Shown here: positions 9,297 to 18,009 of the stretch, piece by piece
How positions within the stretch are numbered: position 1 is the stretch's first letter
Layout of the letters: each line of letters opens with the position of its first letter
Assembly: GCF_032878955.1 (NCBI RefSeq)
Contig: NZ_CP043839.1
Coordinates: 2,418,001 to 2,482,000, forward strand
Origin: Butyricimonas paravirosa
GTDB taxonomy: Bacteria; Bacteroidota; Bacteroidia; Bacteroidales; Marinifilaceae
DNA: 64,000 nucleotides
Reading direction: 5' to 3'
Notes under the pieces: model-generated
The model's input: the letters and a program-made list of their open reading frames with translations, nothing else
Database searches by the model: none
What the model was told of the DNA's origin: nothing
Made by a program: the position numbers and the translations under genes

Positions 9297-10665
9297 ACTT
9301 TAAAATACCCGATCTCGTGACTCTCGAGAACAATCTACGATAATACCACAACCCGACAATATCAGCCAAGAACCAACCAATAGGGATTGACCACCAGATT
9401 CCCACAACCCCGATAGCCGGAATCGCGGATAAAGCATAAGCCAAAGCGACACGAGTTCCCAAAGAAATAACAGTCAGCACGACCGACATCCCCGGTTTCC
9501 GAATCCCCCGATAGAAACCATACAACAGGAACAAGCAACCGATTCCACAATAAAAAGCCCCTTCGATTCGCAGGTACTGAACCCCGATAGAAATAATTTC
9601 CGTTTCATGTACCGGAACAAAAATCAACATCAAGGGACGGGCAAACGCAAATACAAGAAGAGAAATAAACACGCAGAAAATAGTTGCAGAAACAACCGCC
9701 ACCCGGATTCCATCTCGAATACGTTTCATTTGTCCGGCTCCAAAATTCTGGGCTATAAACGTCGAGAAGGCGTTCCCGAAATCCTGCACGGGCATATAAG
9801 CAAACGAATCTATTTTAACCGCGGCCGCAAACGCTGCCATCACGGCAACCCCGAAACTATTGATCAATCCCTGTACCATCAATATACCGAAATTCATCAC
9901 GGACTGCTGGGCGCAAGTCAAGGATGAATAAACCGCAATTTCCCTTACCGTTTGCCACTTCATGCACATATCTTCACGCCGAATTCGAAACTCCGGGAAT
10001 TTCCGGATCGTGTAAACACAAAGTCCAACCCCCGAAACGGCCTGCGCGATAACAGTTGCCCATGCCGCTCCTTTCACTCCCCAATCACACCACAAAATAA
10101 AAATCAAATCAAGCGCAATATTCAAAACAACCGCCACTCCTAAAAACCACAATGGCACGACGGAATTACCTATCGCACGCAGTAACGAGGCATAATAATT
10201 ATAGATAAAGGTGAACCCGAGGCCCCAAAAGATTACCCAAAGATAATCACGCATCAACGGGTAAACATCTTCCGGGACTTGCAATAATCTCAGTATGGGA
10301 TCAATCCATACGAAAACAGCGACATTCAAAACCAAAGTAACCAAGCCTATTAACACCAAAGAAACAAAAATACTACGTTTCAATGCCTCCCGGTCTCCCG
10401 CCCCATATTGCAGAGAAAAAATGGCCCCACTCCCCATGCACAACCCCAAAAGTACCGAAGTCAGAAATATCATCAACGAGTAAGCCGATCCGACCGCCGC
10501 CAACGCATTCGCCCCTAAAAACTGCCCCACGATCAGCGTGTCGGCAATATTATAGAATTGTTGCAACAGATTCCCTAAAATCATGGGTACAGCAAACCAC
10601 AACAACCCAAGAGTTATATTTCCGGTCGTTAGACCCCGATCCTTTTTTATACCGTTAAACGCCAC
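9289..10665 (-). CDS. MATE-family multidrug/sodium antiporter
   Basis: A 458-residue inner-membrane transporter with about 12 hydrophobic segments. The N-terminal signature VPMILGNLLQQFYNIADTLI and GANALAAVGSAYSLM are typical of the DinF/NorM-like MATE branch of Firmicutes and Bacteroidetes. It exports cationic compounds using a sodium or proton gradient; the substrate is not predictable. It is unrelated in detail to the second MATE pump at 16.4-17.8 kb. Its last codons and stop lie in the right inverted end of the MITE-like element, so the C terminus may have been altered by that insertion. The exported hydrolase gene upstream is on the same strand, 24 bases away. Confidence 0.93.
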   Translation of the reverse strand: MAFNGIKKDRGLTTGNITLGLLWFAVPMILGNLLQQFYNIADTLIVGQFLGANALAAVGSAYSLMIFLTSVLLGLCMGSGAIFSLQYGAGDREALKRSIFVSLVLIGLVTLVLNVAVFVWIDPILRLLQVPEDVYPLMRDYLWVIFWGLGFTFIYNYYASLLRAIGNSVVPLWFLGVAVVLNIALDLIFILWCDWGVKGAAWATVIAQAVSGVGLCVYTIRKFPEFRIRREDMCMKWQTVREIAVYSSLTCAQQSVMNFGILMVQGLINSFGVAVMAAFAAAVKIDSFAYMPVQDFGNAFSTFIAQNFGAGQMKRIRDGIRVAVVSATIFCVFISLLVFAFARPLMLIFVPVHETEIISIGVQYLRIEGAFYCGIGCLFLLYGFYRGIRKPGMSVVLTVISLGTRVALAYALSAIPAIGVVGIWWSIPIGWFLADIVGLWYYRRLFSRVTRSGILKSV

Positions 10666-10689
10666 GTCCCTCTCTGAAAAACGTAAATA

Positions 10690-11637
10690 CTATTTTTGTT
10701 GCAACAACCACTCTATCAACTCTCTATTGTCAACAATACTCCAAGAATGTGGATGTCGGTTATTATCCGGCTTCCGATACCCTTTATTCTGAGTTACAAT
10801 AAGAGCAGCCCTGTCGTTACCCAACCTTTTCAATTCATTAACCATTGCGGAACAATCAATGATATTCAAACCAAAGACATCCGTTTCCCGTTCATCAAGC
10901 CACCATTGAATATCAGGTTCTATATATATCCTGATCGGCACATTCAACAGCCTTTTTATAGCAGCTTGCGTCGTGTCGGAAAGCGAATAAGGAGATATTT
11001 CGTGATAATTCTTCAATGCCGTCTGAGGCGTTCCACCCATGATTTGCTCGATCCTTGAAAGCAAATAAAGATATATGTTCTCTTGGTCAGCCCCACCCTT
11101 TCCAAACAACACGACATCCCGTTTTGTAGAGTTATAAAACCGTTCAAAATCCAACGGGGAGTCGATAGCAAAAACAGCTTTGGGCTTTTTATCTGCCGTT
11201 TCCGCAAATTTTACCACCGTACTTCCTCCCATCGAAAAGCCACCAAGATAATATTCCGAATTCTGCAATTTATACCTATTCGTCACATCATCAACGATTC
11301 GATGAAATGCCTGCTGGCTCAAACTATCAAAGCCAAACGAAGAAACGCCATCTTGAAAAGTAGGTATAATGGTCAAAATTCCCTTTTTCGCCGTTTCAAC
11401 AGGCAGTTTTGTTTGTAGCAAAACATCCTCTGCCGTTTCACCAAATCCCGGCACCAAAAACAAATATCCCACCCATGGTAGCGAGTCCGGATAAATAATC
11501 GTGTAGCAATTCCTTGTCGTATCATTCTTATCAAGAAATACTTTTTCTATCTTTTGAGCAGAAAGTTCCGCCATCATTAGAAAGGATAGAATAATCAACG
11601 AACATCTATACATATATAATCTTAGTTTACAATTCAT
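10690..11637 (-). CDS. Exported alpha/beta hydrolase
   Basis: About 315 residues from ATG 11637 (MNCKLRLYMYRCS), which gives a proper signal peptide ending near ELSAQ; the frame stays open 12 codons higher. The nucleophile elbow GFSMGGS follows a beta strand (EYYLG), and the preceding LFLVPGFGETAEDV looks like the oxyanion-hole region, so the fold is a periplasmic alpha/beta hydrolase (esterase or peptidase-like). A C-terminal histidine (NRHPHSW) could complete the triad. No close characterised family is recognised. It lies 24 bases upstream of the MATE pump gene and may be co-transcribed with it. Confidence 0.72.
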   Translation of the reverse strand: MNCKLRLYMYRCSLIILSFLMMAELSAQKIEKVFLDKNDTTRNCYTIIYPDSLPWVGYLFLVPGFGETAEDVLLQTKLPVETAKKGILTIIPTFQDGVSSFGFDSLSQQAFHRIVDDVTNRYKLQNSEYYLGGFSMGGSTVVKFAETADKKPKAVFAIDSPLDFERFYNSTKRDVVLFGKGGADQENIYLYLLSRIEQIMGGTPQTALKNYHEISPYSLSDTTQAAIKRLLNVPIRIYIEPDIQWWLDERETDVFGLNIIDCSAMVNELKRLGNDRAALIVTQNKGYRKPDNNRHPHSWSIVDNRELIEWLLQQK

Positions 11638-11771
11638 TATCTCCTTCCACGCTTTCCCTGTTTTACTTTTCAAATATACAAAAAGATTTGTCCCTTCCTA
11701 TCCAAAGAAAAGTACTCGAACTTTCCGGCAATTCTGCCTTTTAATATTTAACAACCTGTCACTTCTGACTG

Positions 11772-11803
11772 TTTTGTTTTATCTCCAACAATCGTTATCT
11801 TTG
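11772..11803 (+). promoter_or_regulatory. Bacteroidetes-type promoter of the AbiEii-like pair
   Basis: TTTTG at 11772-11776, 19 bases of spacer, then TATCTTTG at 11796-11803. This matches both boxes and the spacing of the primary Bacteroidetes promoter. The first ATG of the pair lies at 11827. Confidence 0.7.
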
Positions 11804-11826
11804 TCAAAAGAGTAACGAATAATACC

Positions 11827-12159
11827 ATGTCAGTAGATGCACTAAAACTTAACTTGTTAGAAAAACTAAAACAAGAACATCGCTTTTGGTCTTTCAAGGA
11901 TGACTCAATTAAAGAAGTTTCAGATGACATATTAATTGAAAAAACCTTGTTATATCTAGACATGGACGAGATTAAACAACTATTTTCAATTTACCCACTC
12001 AAAAAAATAAAACAGGTTTGGTTGGATTATTTGATACCACAAGGAGATTATCTATACACCCTGAACCGTTTTCTTGCATGGTACTTTTTTAAAATAAAAA
12101 AGCCCGATGCATACATAAAAGCCATGGAAACCCGTCATTCAAACAAGTTATTACGATGA
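11827..12159 (+). CDS. Small partner protein of the AbiEii-like nucleotidyltransferase (probable antitoxin)
   Basis: A 110-residue soluble protein with no signal peptide. Segments such as FWSF, ISDD-type DDILIEKTLLYLD and NRFLAWYFFKIKKPDAY resemble the short all-helical proteins (DUF6922-like) that precede AbiEii genes in Bacteroidetes. Its stop overlaps the next start in ATGA (12156-12159), so the two are translationally coupled. By analogy with AbiE systems it would be the antitoxin or regulator, but it lacks a clear winged-helix AbiEi signature and the role is inferred from position. It carries its own good promoter. Confidence 0.65.
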   Translation: MSVDALKLNLLEKLKQEHRFWSFKDDSIKEVSDDILIEKTLLYLDMDEIKQLFSIYPLKKIKQVWLDYLIPQGDYLYTLNRFLAWYFFKIKKPDAYIKAMETRHSNKLLR

Positions 12160-12800
12160 AAGGCCTAGCACCTCATACAAGAGAAATTTTTGAATCCGTT
12201 TCAAAACTAGAACATATAAAGTCCTATACTCTCGTGGGTGGCACAGCCTTGTCCTTGCAATTAGGAACTCGCCAGAGCGAGGATTTGGATTTTATGAAAT
12301 GGCGTACAAGCAAGAGTGAGAAGATGGAAGTCGCCTGGTTTCAAATAGAAAAAGAACTTGCCACTATCGGGGAAATACAGCACCGGGATTTACTGGATAT
12401 AGATCATGTCGAATTTCTAGTATCTGGAGTAAAGTTCTCTTTTTATGCTTGTGACAAATACTCCCCTGTTAGTGAACCTTTAGAATTTTTGAATAATTTA
12501 AAAATAGCTGATATAAAATCTATCGGTGCCATGAAAATGGAAGTCATGTTACGTAGAAGTAATTTCAGAGATTACTATGACATTTATTCCATCCTTAAAA
12601 GCGGAACATCAATCCATGATTTAATCACATTAGTTTTAACATACTCCGGACATAAACTGAAATCCAAAAATCTTTTAGCCATACTAACAAATAGTAAACG
12701 TTTCAACAGGGATAGCCATTTTGAACAATTACAACCATTATATACCATTTCTCCCCAAGAAATCGAGGAGTATATTAAATCTTGCTTGATAGAAGCGTAA
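12156..12800 (+). CDS. AbiEii-like nucleotidyltransferase (putative toxin)
   Basis: A 214-residue protein of the AbiEii/DUF1814 nucleotidyltransferase family. The motif GGTALSLQLGTRQSEDLDFM (from residue 28) contains the nucleotide-binding GG-T/S and the metal-binding aspartates D43 and D45. Downstream, IKSIGAMKMEVMLRRSNFRDYYDIY matches the conserved K and RD-DIYD region. AbiEii enzymes act as toxins, for example by modifying tRNA ends or GTP, in type IV toxin-antitoxin and phage-abortive systems. At 214 residues it is shorter than AbiEii of Lactococcus or Streptococcus, as in many Bacteroidetes homologues. It ends about 100 bases from tRNA-Leu on the opposite strand. Confidence 0.82.
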   Translation: MKGLAPHTREIFESVSKLEHIKSYTLVGGTALSLQLGTRQSEDLDFMKWRTSKSEKMEVAWFQIEKELATIGEIQHRDLLDIDHVEFLVSGVKFSFYACDKYSPVSEPLEFLNNLKIADIKSIGAMKMEVMLRRSNFRDYYDIYSILKSGTSIHDLITLVLTYSGHKLKSKNLLAILTNSKRFNRDSHFEQLQPLYTISPQEIEEYIKSCLIEA

Positions 12801-12856
12801 ACAAAATTTCTAGCTGATTCTTAATCCCCACGTTCTGATTAATTTACTCTAAAAAA

Positions 12857-12890
12857 ATAACCCTCTCAATCATCTGACCAAGAGGGTTAT
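12857..12890. terminator. Bidirectional terminator shared by the AbiEii pair and tRNA-Leu
   Basis: ATAACCCTCT (12857-12866) and AGAGGGTTAT (12881-12890) form a perfect 10-bp stem. On the minus strand the stem is followed by a run of T residues, a strong signal for tRNA-Leu. On the plus strand it is followed by CTTTCGATTTTTT. Confidence 0.8.
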
Positions 12891-12905
12891 CTTTCGATTT
12901 TTTAG

Positions 12906-12990
12906 TACCCAGGGCGGGAATCGAACCCGCACGTCTTTAAGGGACACTGGATTTTGAGTCCAGCGCGTCTACCAATTCCGCCACCTGGGC
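12906..12990 (-). tRNA. tRNA-Leu (anticodon CAA)
   Basis: An 85-base class II tRNA read on the minus strand. The 7-bp acceptor stem is GCCCAGG with CCTGGGT (one G-T pair at the end) and the discriminator base is A at 12906. The D-loop contains GGTAGACGCG, the anticodon loop is CTCAAAA giving anticodon CAA (codon UUG), there is a long variable arm, and the T-loop is GGTTCGATTCC. The CCA end is not encoded. No partial copy of its 3' end was found in the sequence to the left, so I see no sign of integration into it. Confidence 0.96.
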
Positions 12991-13198
12991 GTGAACTCGG
13001 GTGCAAAAGTAGATCTTTTTTCTCAAACTCCAAACAAAATGACATTTTTTTTACAAGAAAAAGCAGAAAATATTTACAACAACATTCTCTCATTTCCATA
13101 ACCCCAAGAAAATCAATTGCACACTCAAACAACTCTTCGGGTTATAATCTCATACAATCCTGCACACATCGTTGTCATCCTCATGTAACTCTATTGGC

Positions 13199-13242
13199 AA
13201 AGGGCTATGAAAGGGTAATGAAAGGGCCATAAAAGGGCGTGG
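13199..13242. repeat. 11-bp tandem array, four units, upstream of a TonB receptor
   Basis: The 362 bases between tRNA-Leu and the TonB receptor hold no gene. AAAGGGCTATG, AAAGGGTAATG, AAAGGGCCATA and AAAGGGCGTGG follow each other at exact 11-base steps. They end about 60 bases before the -33 box of the receptor promoter, placing four AAAGGG motifs on one face of the helix. They could be binding sites for a regulator or a simple-sequence remnant. Confidence 0.6.
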
Positions 13243-13304
13243 CCGTATCATTACCCAACTATATCCCCGAATTAAGTTTGGAATTAGTTTAGGTTATCTC
13301 CCTG

Positions 13305-13334
13305 TTGACAAATCAGCTATTTTAATTACTTTTG
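13305..13334 (+). promoter_or_regulatory. Promoter of the TonB-dependent receptor gene
   Basis: TTG (13305-13307), 19-base spacer, then TACTTTTG (13327-13334), a good match to the Bacteroidetes promoter. It overlaps an upstream in-frame TTG codon at 13332, so translation should begin at ATG 13353. Confidence 0.65.
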
Positions 13335-13352
13335 CAAGAGATACAAAAAAAC

Positions 13353-15761
13353 ATGAAAACTATTATACGATTTGTTTTTACCCTATTATTATTTCTTCCA
13401 CTTTGCCTTTCCGCACAACAAAAAGGTGTCGTGAAAGGACGGGTTTTTGATAGTAAAAACAATGAACCAATACCTTTTGCCAACGTGGTGATTTGGAAAA
13501 CAAGCATAGGCACGGCAGCCGACGAAAACGGATACTTTCGTATAGAAAACGTGCCTTTGGGTTTCAACCGCCTGGAAGTAAGCAGCATCGGCTACACGAC
13601 AAAATTATCGGAAGAATTCATGGTAAACACGGCCTCAGAACGCACGGTAAACGTCGGTCTGGAAGAAAGCCAAGTTAACTTGGAACAAGTAACGGTCAAG
13701 GCCAATCCATTCCGCAAAGCAGTGGAAAGTCCTGTTTCTTTACAACGCATCGGGATCGCCGAGATAGAGAAAAACCCGGGTGGGAATCGAGATATATCGA
13801 AAGTATTACAATCCATGCCGGGAGTCCTTTCCTCTCCCGCTTTCAGAAATGACTTTATTGTTCGAGGTGGAGGCCCCAGCGAAAACCGCTTTTACTTGGA
13901 TGACGTGGAATTGCCCAACTTGAACCACTTCGCCACACAAGGGGCATCGGGTGGTGTGGTTAGTATCGTGAACATCGATTTCGTGAAGGAGGTAAATTTC
14001 TACTCGGGTGCATTCCCTGCTTCCCGGGGAAACCTGATGAGTTCCCTGCTTGACTTCCGCCAAATAGCGGGAAACCCGGACAAAATAAAAGTACGTGGGA
14101 CTTTAGGGGCAACGGATTTCGGGTTATCGCTGGACGGGCCTCTAGCACCTAAAACCACGTTCATCATGTCCGCCCGCAGGAGTTACCTGAAATTCCTGTT
14201 CGATATGATCGGTCTCCCTTTTCTGCCCGTGTATAATGATTTCCAGTTCAAGACGGAAACAAAGTTCAATCAGAAAAACGAATTAACCATACTGGGCATC
14301 GGGGCATACGATGTTAATCATCTCAATAAAGGGATGAAAGCTCCCGATGATGACCAAAGATACATGCTCAACTACCTGCCTGAGAGCGTGCAATGGAGTT
14401 ACACGATCGGAATTACTTACAAACATTACGGGGACCGTTGGAACCACCTTTTCGTACTCAGTCGCAGTACCCTGCAAAACGAGATCGAGAAATACACCAA
14501 CAACGACAAAAGCCAAGCGAAACTGGTGGATTACAATTCCGGCGAAACGGAGAATAAATTCCGATTCGAACACAATCATTTGTTACGACACGACATCAAG
14601 TTGAATGTCGGGGCCGGGATCGAATACGCTACTTACAAAAACAAGACAACAAGAGAATTATACACCCTCGGAGAGTTGAATCATGTACGCTACGACAAGA
14701 ATTTTGATTTTTTCAAATGGTCTCTTTTCGGGCAAATCAGCAAAAATTTCTTTCTGGAACGTCTCGCAGTTTCGGTAGGAGTCCGAGTTGACGGGAACAG
14801 TTACACGTCGGGAATGAACAATCCTTTCAAACAGGTATCACCCCGGTTGTCTCTCTCCTACTCGCTCTCCCCCGAATGGTTTATCAATGCAAATGCCGGA
14901 CGCTATTATCAACTTCCCTCGTACACCACGATGGGATATGCCGACGAACAAGGAAACCTAGTAAATAAACAAAACGGGTTGAAATATATCGGGACAAACC
15001 ACTACGTGGTCGGTCTGGAATATCGCCCCGGTAGCCGGACAAAAATCACACTGGAAGGGTTCTACAAAACGTACGACCATTACCCGGTCTCCCTACTGGA
15101 TAGCATCGTACTTGCCAACAAAGGTACCGATTACGTGGCGGTAGGTGACGAACCCGTGAAATCTCTCGGCGAGGGGCAAGCGTACGGGGTAGAACTGATG
15201 GTTCGCACGCAGGAATTTTTCGGGATCGTGGCATCGCTCGCTTACACGTATTACTATTCCGAGTTCAAGAAAATGGATCATGACCTGCACCCGATCTCGG
15301 AATATATTCCCAGCAGTTGGGACAACCGCCATATCCTTTCCCTCACGGCAACCCGCAAGTTAGGTCTCTGGGATATAGGTATGAAATGGCGAATCACGAA
15401 CGGGGCTCCCTTCACTCCTTATGATGCAGAGACCAGTTCACTAATAGCAGCTTGGGATGCCAAGCGGCAACCTTATCTTGACTACTCCCGTTTCAATAGC
15501 GAACGGGCCTCCTCGTTCCACCAGCTGGACATTCGGGTTGACCGGAGTTTTTATTTCAAAAAATGGTCATTAATCCTGTATGCCGATATACAGAATATCT
15601 ATAACCACAAGACGAAAAGCCCCGATCTGCTCGTACCGCAGGAGAACCCGGACGGAAGTTACAAAATCGACCCCGAACACCCGGATCACTACCTGATGAG
15701 ATACATCAAAAATGACACGGGAACATTATTACCGTCCGTGGGTATTATTATTGATTTTTAA
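13353..15761 (+). CDS. TonB-dependent outer-membrane receptor with N-terminal CarboxypepD_reg-like domain
   Basis: About 802 residues from ATG 13353. Order: signal peptide (ends SAQQ), carboxypeptidase-regulatory-like beta domain (GVVKGRVFDSKNNEPIPFA, about 20-105), plug domain with the expected plug strand pattern (GGNRDISKVLQSMPGV and IVRGGGPSENRFYLDDVELP), then a 22-strand barrel ending GIIIDF with a terminal aromatic residue. There is no STN domain and no SusD partner, so it is a stand-alone FecA/BtuB-like importer and not a SusC protein. The ligand is unknown; metal chelates, cofactors or small peptides are options. It is followed 26 bases later by the HAD phosphatase gene. Confidence 0.92.
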   Translation: MKTIIRFVFTLLLFLPLCLSAQQKGVVKGRVFDSKNNEPIPFANVVIWKTSIGTAADENGYFRIENVPLGFNRLEVSSIGYTTKLSEEFMVNTASERTVNVGLEESQVNLEQVTVKANPFRKAVESPVSLQRIGIAEIEKNPGGNRDISKVLQSMPGVLSSPAFRNDFIVRGGGPSENRFYLDDVELPNLNHFATQGASGGVVSIVNIDFVKEVNFYSGAFPASRGNLMSSLLDFRQIAGNPDKIKVRGTLGATDFGLSLDGPLAPKTTFIMSARRSYLKFLFDMIGLPFLPVYNDFQFKTETKFNQKNELTILGIGAYDVNHLNKGMKAPDDDQRYMLNYLPESVQWSYTIGITYKHYGDRWNHLFVLSRSTLQNEIEKYTNNDKSQAKLVDYNSGETENKFRFEHNHLLRHDIKLNVGAGIEYATYKNKTTRELYTLGELNHVRYDKNFDFFKWSLFGQISKNFFLERLAVSVGVRVDGNSYTSGMNNPFKQVSPRLSLSYSLSPEWFINANAGRYYQLPSYTTMGYADEQGNLVNKQNGLKYIGTNHYVVGLEYRPGSRTKITLEGFYKTYDHYPVSLLDSIVLANKGTDYVAVGDEPVKSLGEGQAYGVELMVRTQEFFGIVASLAYTYYYSEFKKMDHDLHPISEYIPSSWDNRHILSLTATRKLGLWDIGMKWRITNGAPFTPYDAETSSLIAAWDAKRQPYLDYSRFNSERASSFHQLDIRVDRSFYFKKWSLILYADIQNIYNHKTKSPDLLVPQENPDGSYKIDPEHPDHYLMRYIKNDTGTLLPSVGIIIDF

Positions 15762-15787
15762 ATAGATAACCGATTAACACTGAAAAT

Positions 15788-16405
15788 ATGAAGAATATTA
15801 TTTTTGACCTGGGAGGAGTTGTTGTTGAATGGAATGCCAAACGAGTAATTGAAACCTTTAGAGGGAATCCTATTCTCGTGAATTTTGTCAGAGAGAACCG
15901 TCTTTTCCTGAACGATTGGCGGGACTACGACCGGGGAGACGTCACTCGCCAAGAACTGATCAACAAAGTCGCCATCTTATCCGGTTGCCCACCCGAAGAC
16001 TGTAACGAATTCGTGGAACACGTGAAACATTCATTGGTCTCCATTCCCGAAACTGAAACTTTGATTAAAGAACTTTACGCACGGGGATTCAAACTTTATT
16101 GTCTTTCCAATATGTCTGTCGATTTCTACGATTACCTGAAAACACGGGAAGTTTTCAAGTACTTCGACGGGCAAATCATATCCGCCCTAGAACACATGGT
16201 GAAACCCGACCGGGAAATTTACGACTTGATTCTAAATCGCTATCATTTAAAACCCGAAGAGTGTCTGTTTATTGATGATTTGGAACCCAACGTGAAGGCC
16301 GCACAAGCAGTAGGAATTAACACGGTACATTTCACCGACAGGCACAAAGGCTACGAGGAAATCCGGGAAAGACTAAAGGAGAATGTTCTGAATCCGAAAT
16401 TATAA
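15788..16405 (+). CDS. HAD-superfamily sugar-phosphatase-like hydrolase
   Basis: A 205-residue cytoplasmic HAD hydrolase. Motif I is IIFDLGGVVVEWN at the N terminus, motif II lies near YCLSNMS, motif III is VKPDREIYDLI, and motif IV is LFIDDLEPNVKAA. The sequence most resembles YihX-type proteins that dephosphorylate glucose-1-phosphate. The second aspartate of motif I (DxD) is replaced by glycine (DLG), which is usual for this YihX-type group. It follows the TonB receptor by 26 bases and could share its transcript. It is convergent with the second MATE pump. Confidence 0.88.
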   Translation: MKNIIFDLGGVVVEWNAKRVIETFRGNPILVNFVRENRLFLNDWRDYDRGDVTRQELINKVAILSGCPPEDCNEFVEHVKHSLVSIPETETLIKELYARGFKLYCLSNMSVDFYDYLKTREVFKYFDGQIISALEHMVKPDREIYDLILNRYHLKPEECLFIDDLEPNVKAAQAVGINTVHFTDRHKGYEEIRERLKENVLNPKL

Positions 16406-16423
16406 ATACACGAAATCCGAGAA

Positions 16424-17809
16424 TTACCGAGAACGAGTAGGAGTGCCAACATGATTATTGACATTCCTATCCTTTTTTCGCAAGAAATGATAGAATCGCC
16501 AACACATCATTCCCCCGGTAAGCGTTAAGCCCACGGGGTAACCTACCCATATTCCCTCGATTCCCCAATCCAACACGAAACCACAGATATAAGAAACCGG
16601 CAACGCAATCACGAAATACCCGATAAAGGAGATCACCGCCATAGAGGTCACGTCTGCCACGCCACGCAAGGCATTAGCAAAAATGATCTGTAAACTGTCA
16701 CCAAACTGGTAAAATACCAGAATAACCATCAACACGGCAACCAAGTTTACCACATCTTCTGACGAAGTATATAACCACCCGATATGCTCCCGCACCAACA
16801 AAAAGAACACGGAAACCGAGATTGCCAATAATCCCAGCAAATGGGTTCCTGCCAAAGTTGCCCGTCGGACTCCAGCAATATCTCCCCGCCCGAAGAAATT
16901 ACTCACCCGGATAGAAACAGCCGATCCAACTCCATAATAGACCATAAACCCTAACGTGGAGATAGAGGCCACCACCTGATGGGCTGCCAAGGGAACCGTT
17001 CCCAACCAACCGATCATAACCCCACTGATACTGAATAATGCTGTCTCCATTCCCATTTGTAAACCGACCATCATCCCCATTCTATTCAGTACTTTCAAAT
17101 CTCCCGTGTTATAAGTCGTTCGGTGATAGCCGACAAGGTAACGTCGATAAGATTGTTTCCGGAAAAAGAGAATAGCAAAAGCCACGAACATGAAAATTCG
17201 CGAGGCCAAAGTAGAAATCCCCGCTCCCGTCAATCCCAATGCCGGAAGTCCCCACACACCATAAATCAAGAGAGAATTCCCAATAATATTCAGCAGGTTA
17301 GCCGACAACATAATCCACATGGAAGTCTTTGTATCCGTGATGCCATCAGCAAATTGCTTGAAACTATTAAACATCATGACAAACACGAGAGAGGTCAACT
17401 GCAACAGAAAATAAGGCCGAATCAAGGGTAGCAACTCTTCCGGTTGTCCCATCCTATGTACATTCAAGTACATAATTCCCATCGTCACAGAAAGGAATAA
17501 CCCAATCATAAAATTTGCCAACAGGCTGTTACGTAACAACCCGCCAACCCTGAACTTATCACCTCGACCAAAGAATTGCCCGACCAAAGGTGTCAAGCCA
17601 TAAGAAAATCCCATCCCGAACAGGATCGGAATATTAAACACGCTATTCACGAAAGAAGCGGCTGCCAAGTCGGACGTACTGAAATGTCCCACCATAATAT
17701 TATCCACCAATCCGACAACCACAATCCCTAATTGTCCCAACACGATCGGCACCCCGATTTTGATCGTCGCCGAATAATCCTCTCTATATTTTTGCAGCCA
17801 ATTCATCAT
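16424..17809 (-). CDS. MATE-family efflux transporter (NorM-like)
   Basis: A 461-residue inner-membrane protein with about 12 hydrophobic segments. The N-terminal GVPIVLGQLGIVVVGLVDNI and FSTSDLAAASFVNSVFN are typical of the NorM/MdtK branch of MATE transporters, which export cationic drugs against sodium or protons. The C-terminal tail is short and polar (NNHVGTPTRSR). Two ATGs (17809 and 17806) are adjacent. A CAAAAATA box at 17826-17833 (TATTTTTG on the minus strand) gives a likely promoter with a very short leader. Confidence 0.93.
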   Translation of the reverse strand: MMNWLQKYREDYSATIKIGVPIVLGQLGIVVVGLVDNIMVGHFSTSDLAAASFVNSVFNIPILFGMGFSYGLTPLVGQFFGRGDKFRVGGLLRNSLLANFMIGLFLSVTMGIMYLNVHRMGQPEELLPLIRPYFLLQLTSLVFVMMFNSFKQFADGITDTKTSMWIMLSANLLNIIGNSLLIYGVWGLPALGLTGAGISTLASRIFMFVAFAILFFRKQSYRRYLVGYHRTTYNTGDLKVLNRMGMMVGLQMGMETALFSISGVMIGWLGTVPLAAHQVVASISTLGFMVYYGVGSAVSIRVSNFFGRGDIAGVRRATLAGTHLLGLLAISVSVFFLLVREHIGWLYTSSEDVVNLVAVLMVILVFYQFGDSLQIIFANALRGVADVTSMAVISFIGYFVIALPVSYICGFVLDWGIEGIWVGYPVGLTLTGGMMCWRFYHFLRKKDRNVNNHVGTPTRSR

Positions 17810-17825
17810 GTCTCGTATTTGACGG

Positions 17826-17833
17826 CAAAAATA
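17826..17833 (-). promoter_or_regulatory. Promoter -7 box (TATTTTTG) for the second MATE gene
   Basis: On the minus strand this reads TATTTTTG, fitting TAnnTTTG, about 17 bases before the start codon. No clear -33 box. Confidence 0.35.
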
Positions 17834-17874
17834 GAGAATAATATTCTAAAAACCCTTCGTTTTCCTCTTGGGAA

Positions 17875-17882
17875 TATCTTTG
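17875..17882 (+). promoter_or_regulatory. Possible promoter (TATCTTTG) for the locus 1 FecR gene
   Basis: TATCTTTG fits TAnnTTTG and is the only such box between the divergent MATE and FecR genes on this strand. It leaves a leader of about 120 bases. No matching -33 box is obvious. Confidence 0.35.
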
Positions 17883-18009
17883 TCTTTTCAGAGCATTCAA
17901 CAAAAAATCATCTTCCCTTTATAACCTTACCCTATTTCCATTTTCAAAAAAAATAAAAAACAATGTCATACACTTTCAGGGGGACGTTGTTCTATTAATA
18001 AAAAAGAAG

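Noticed and set aside
12906..12990. tRNA-Leu as an attachment site for an island carrying the AbiEii pair
   Set aside because: No integrase gene and no repeat of the tRNA 3' end were found to the left.
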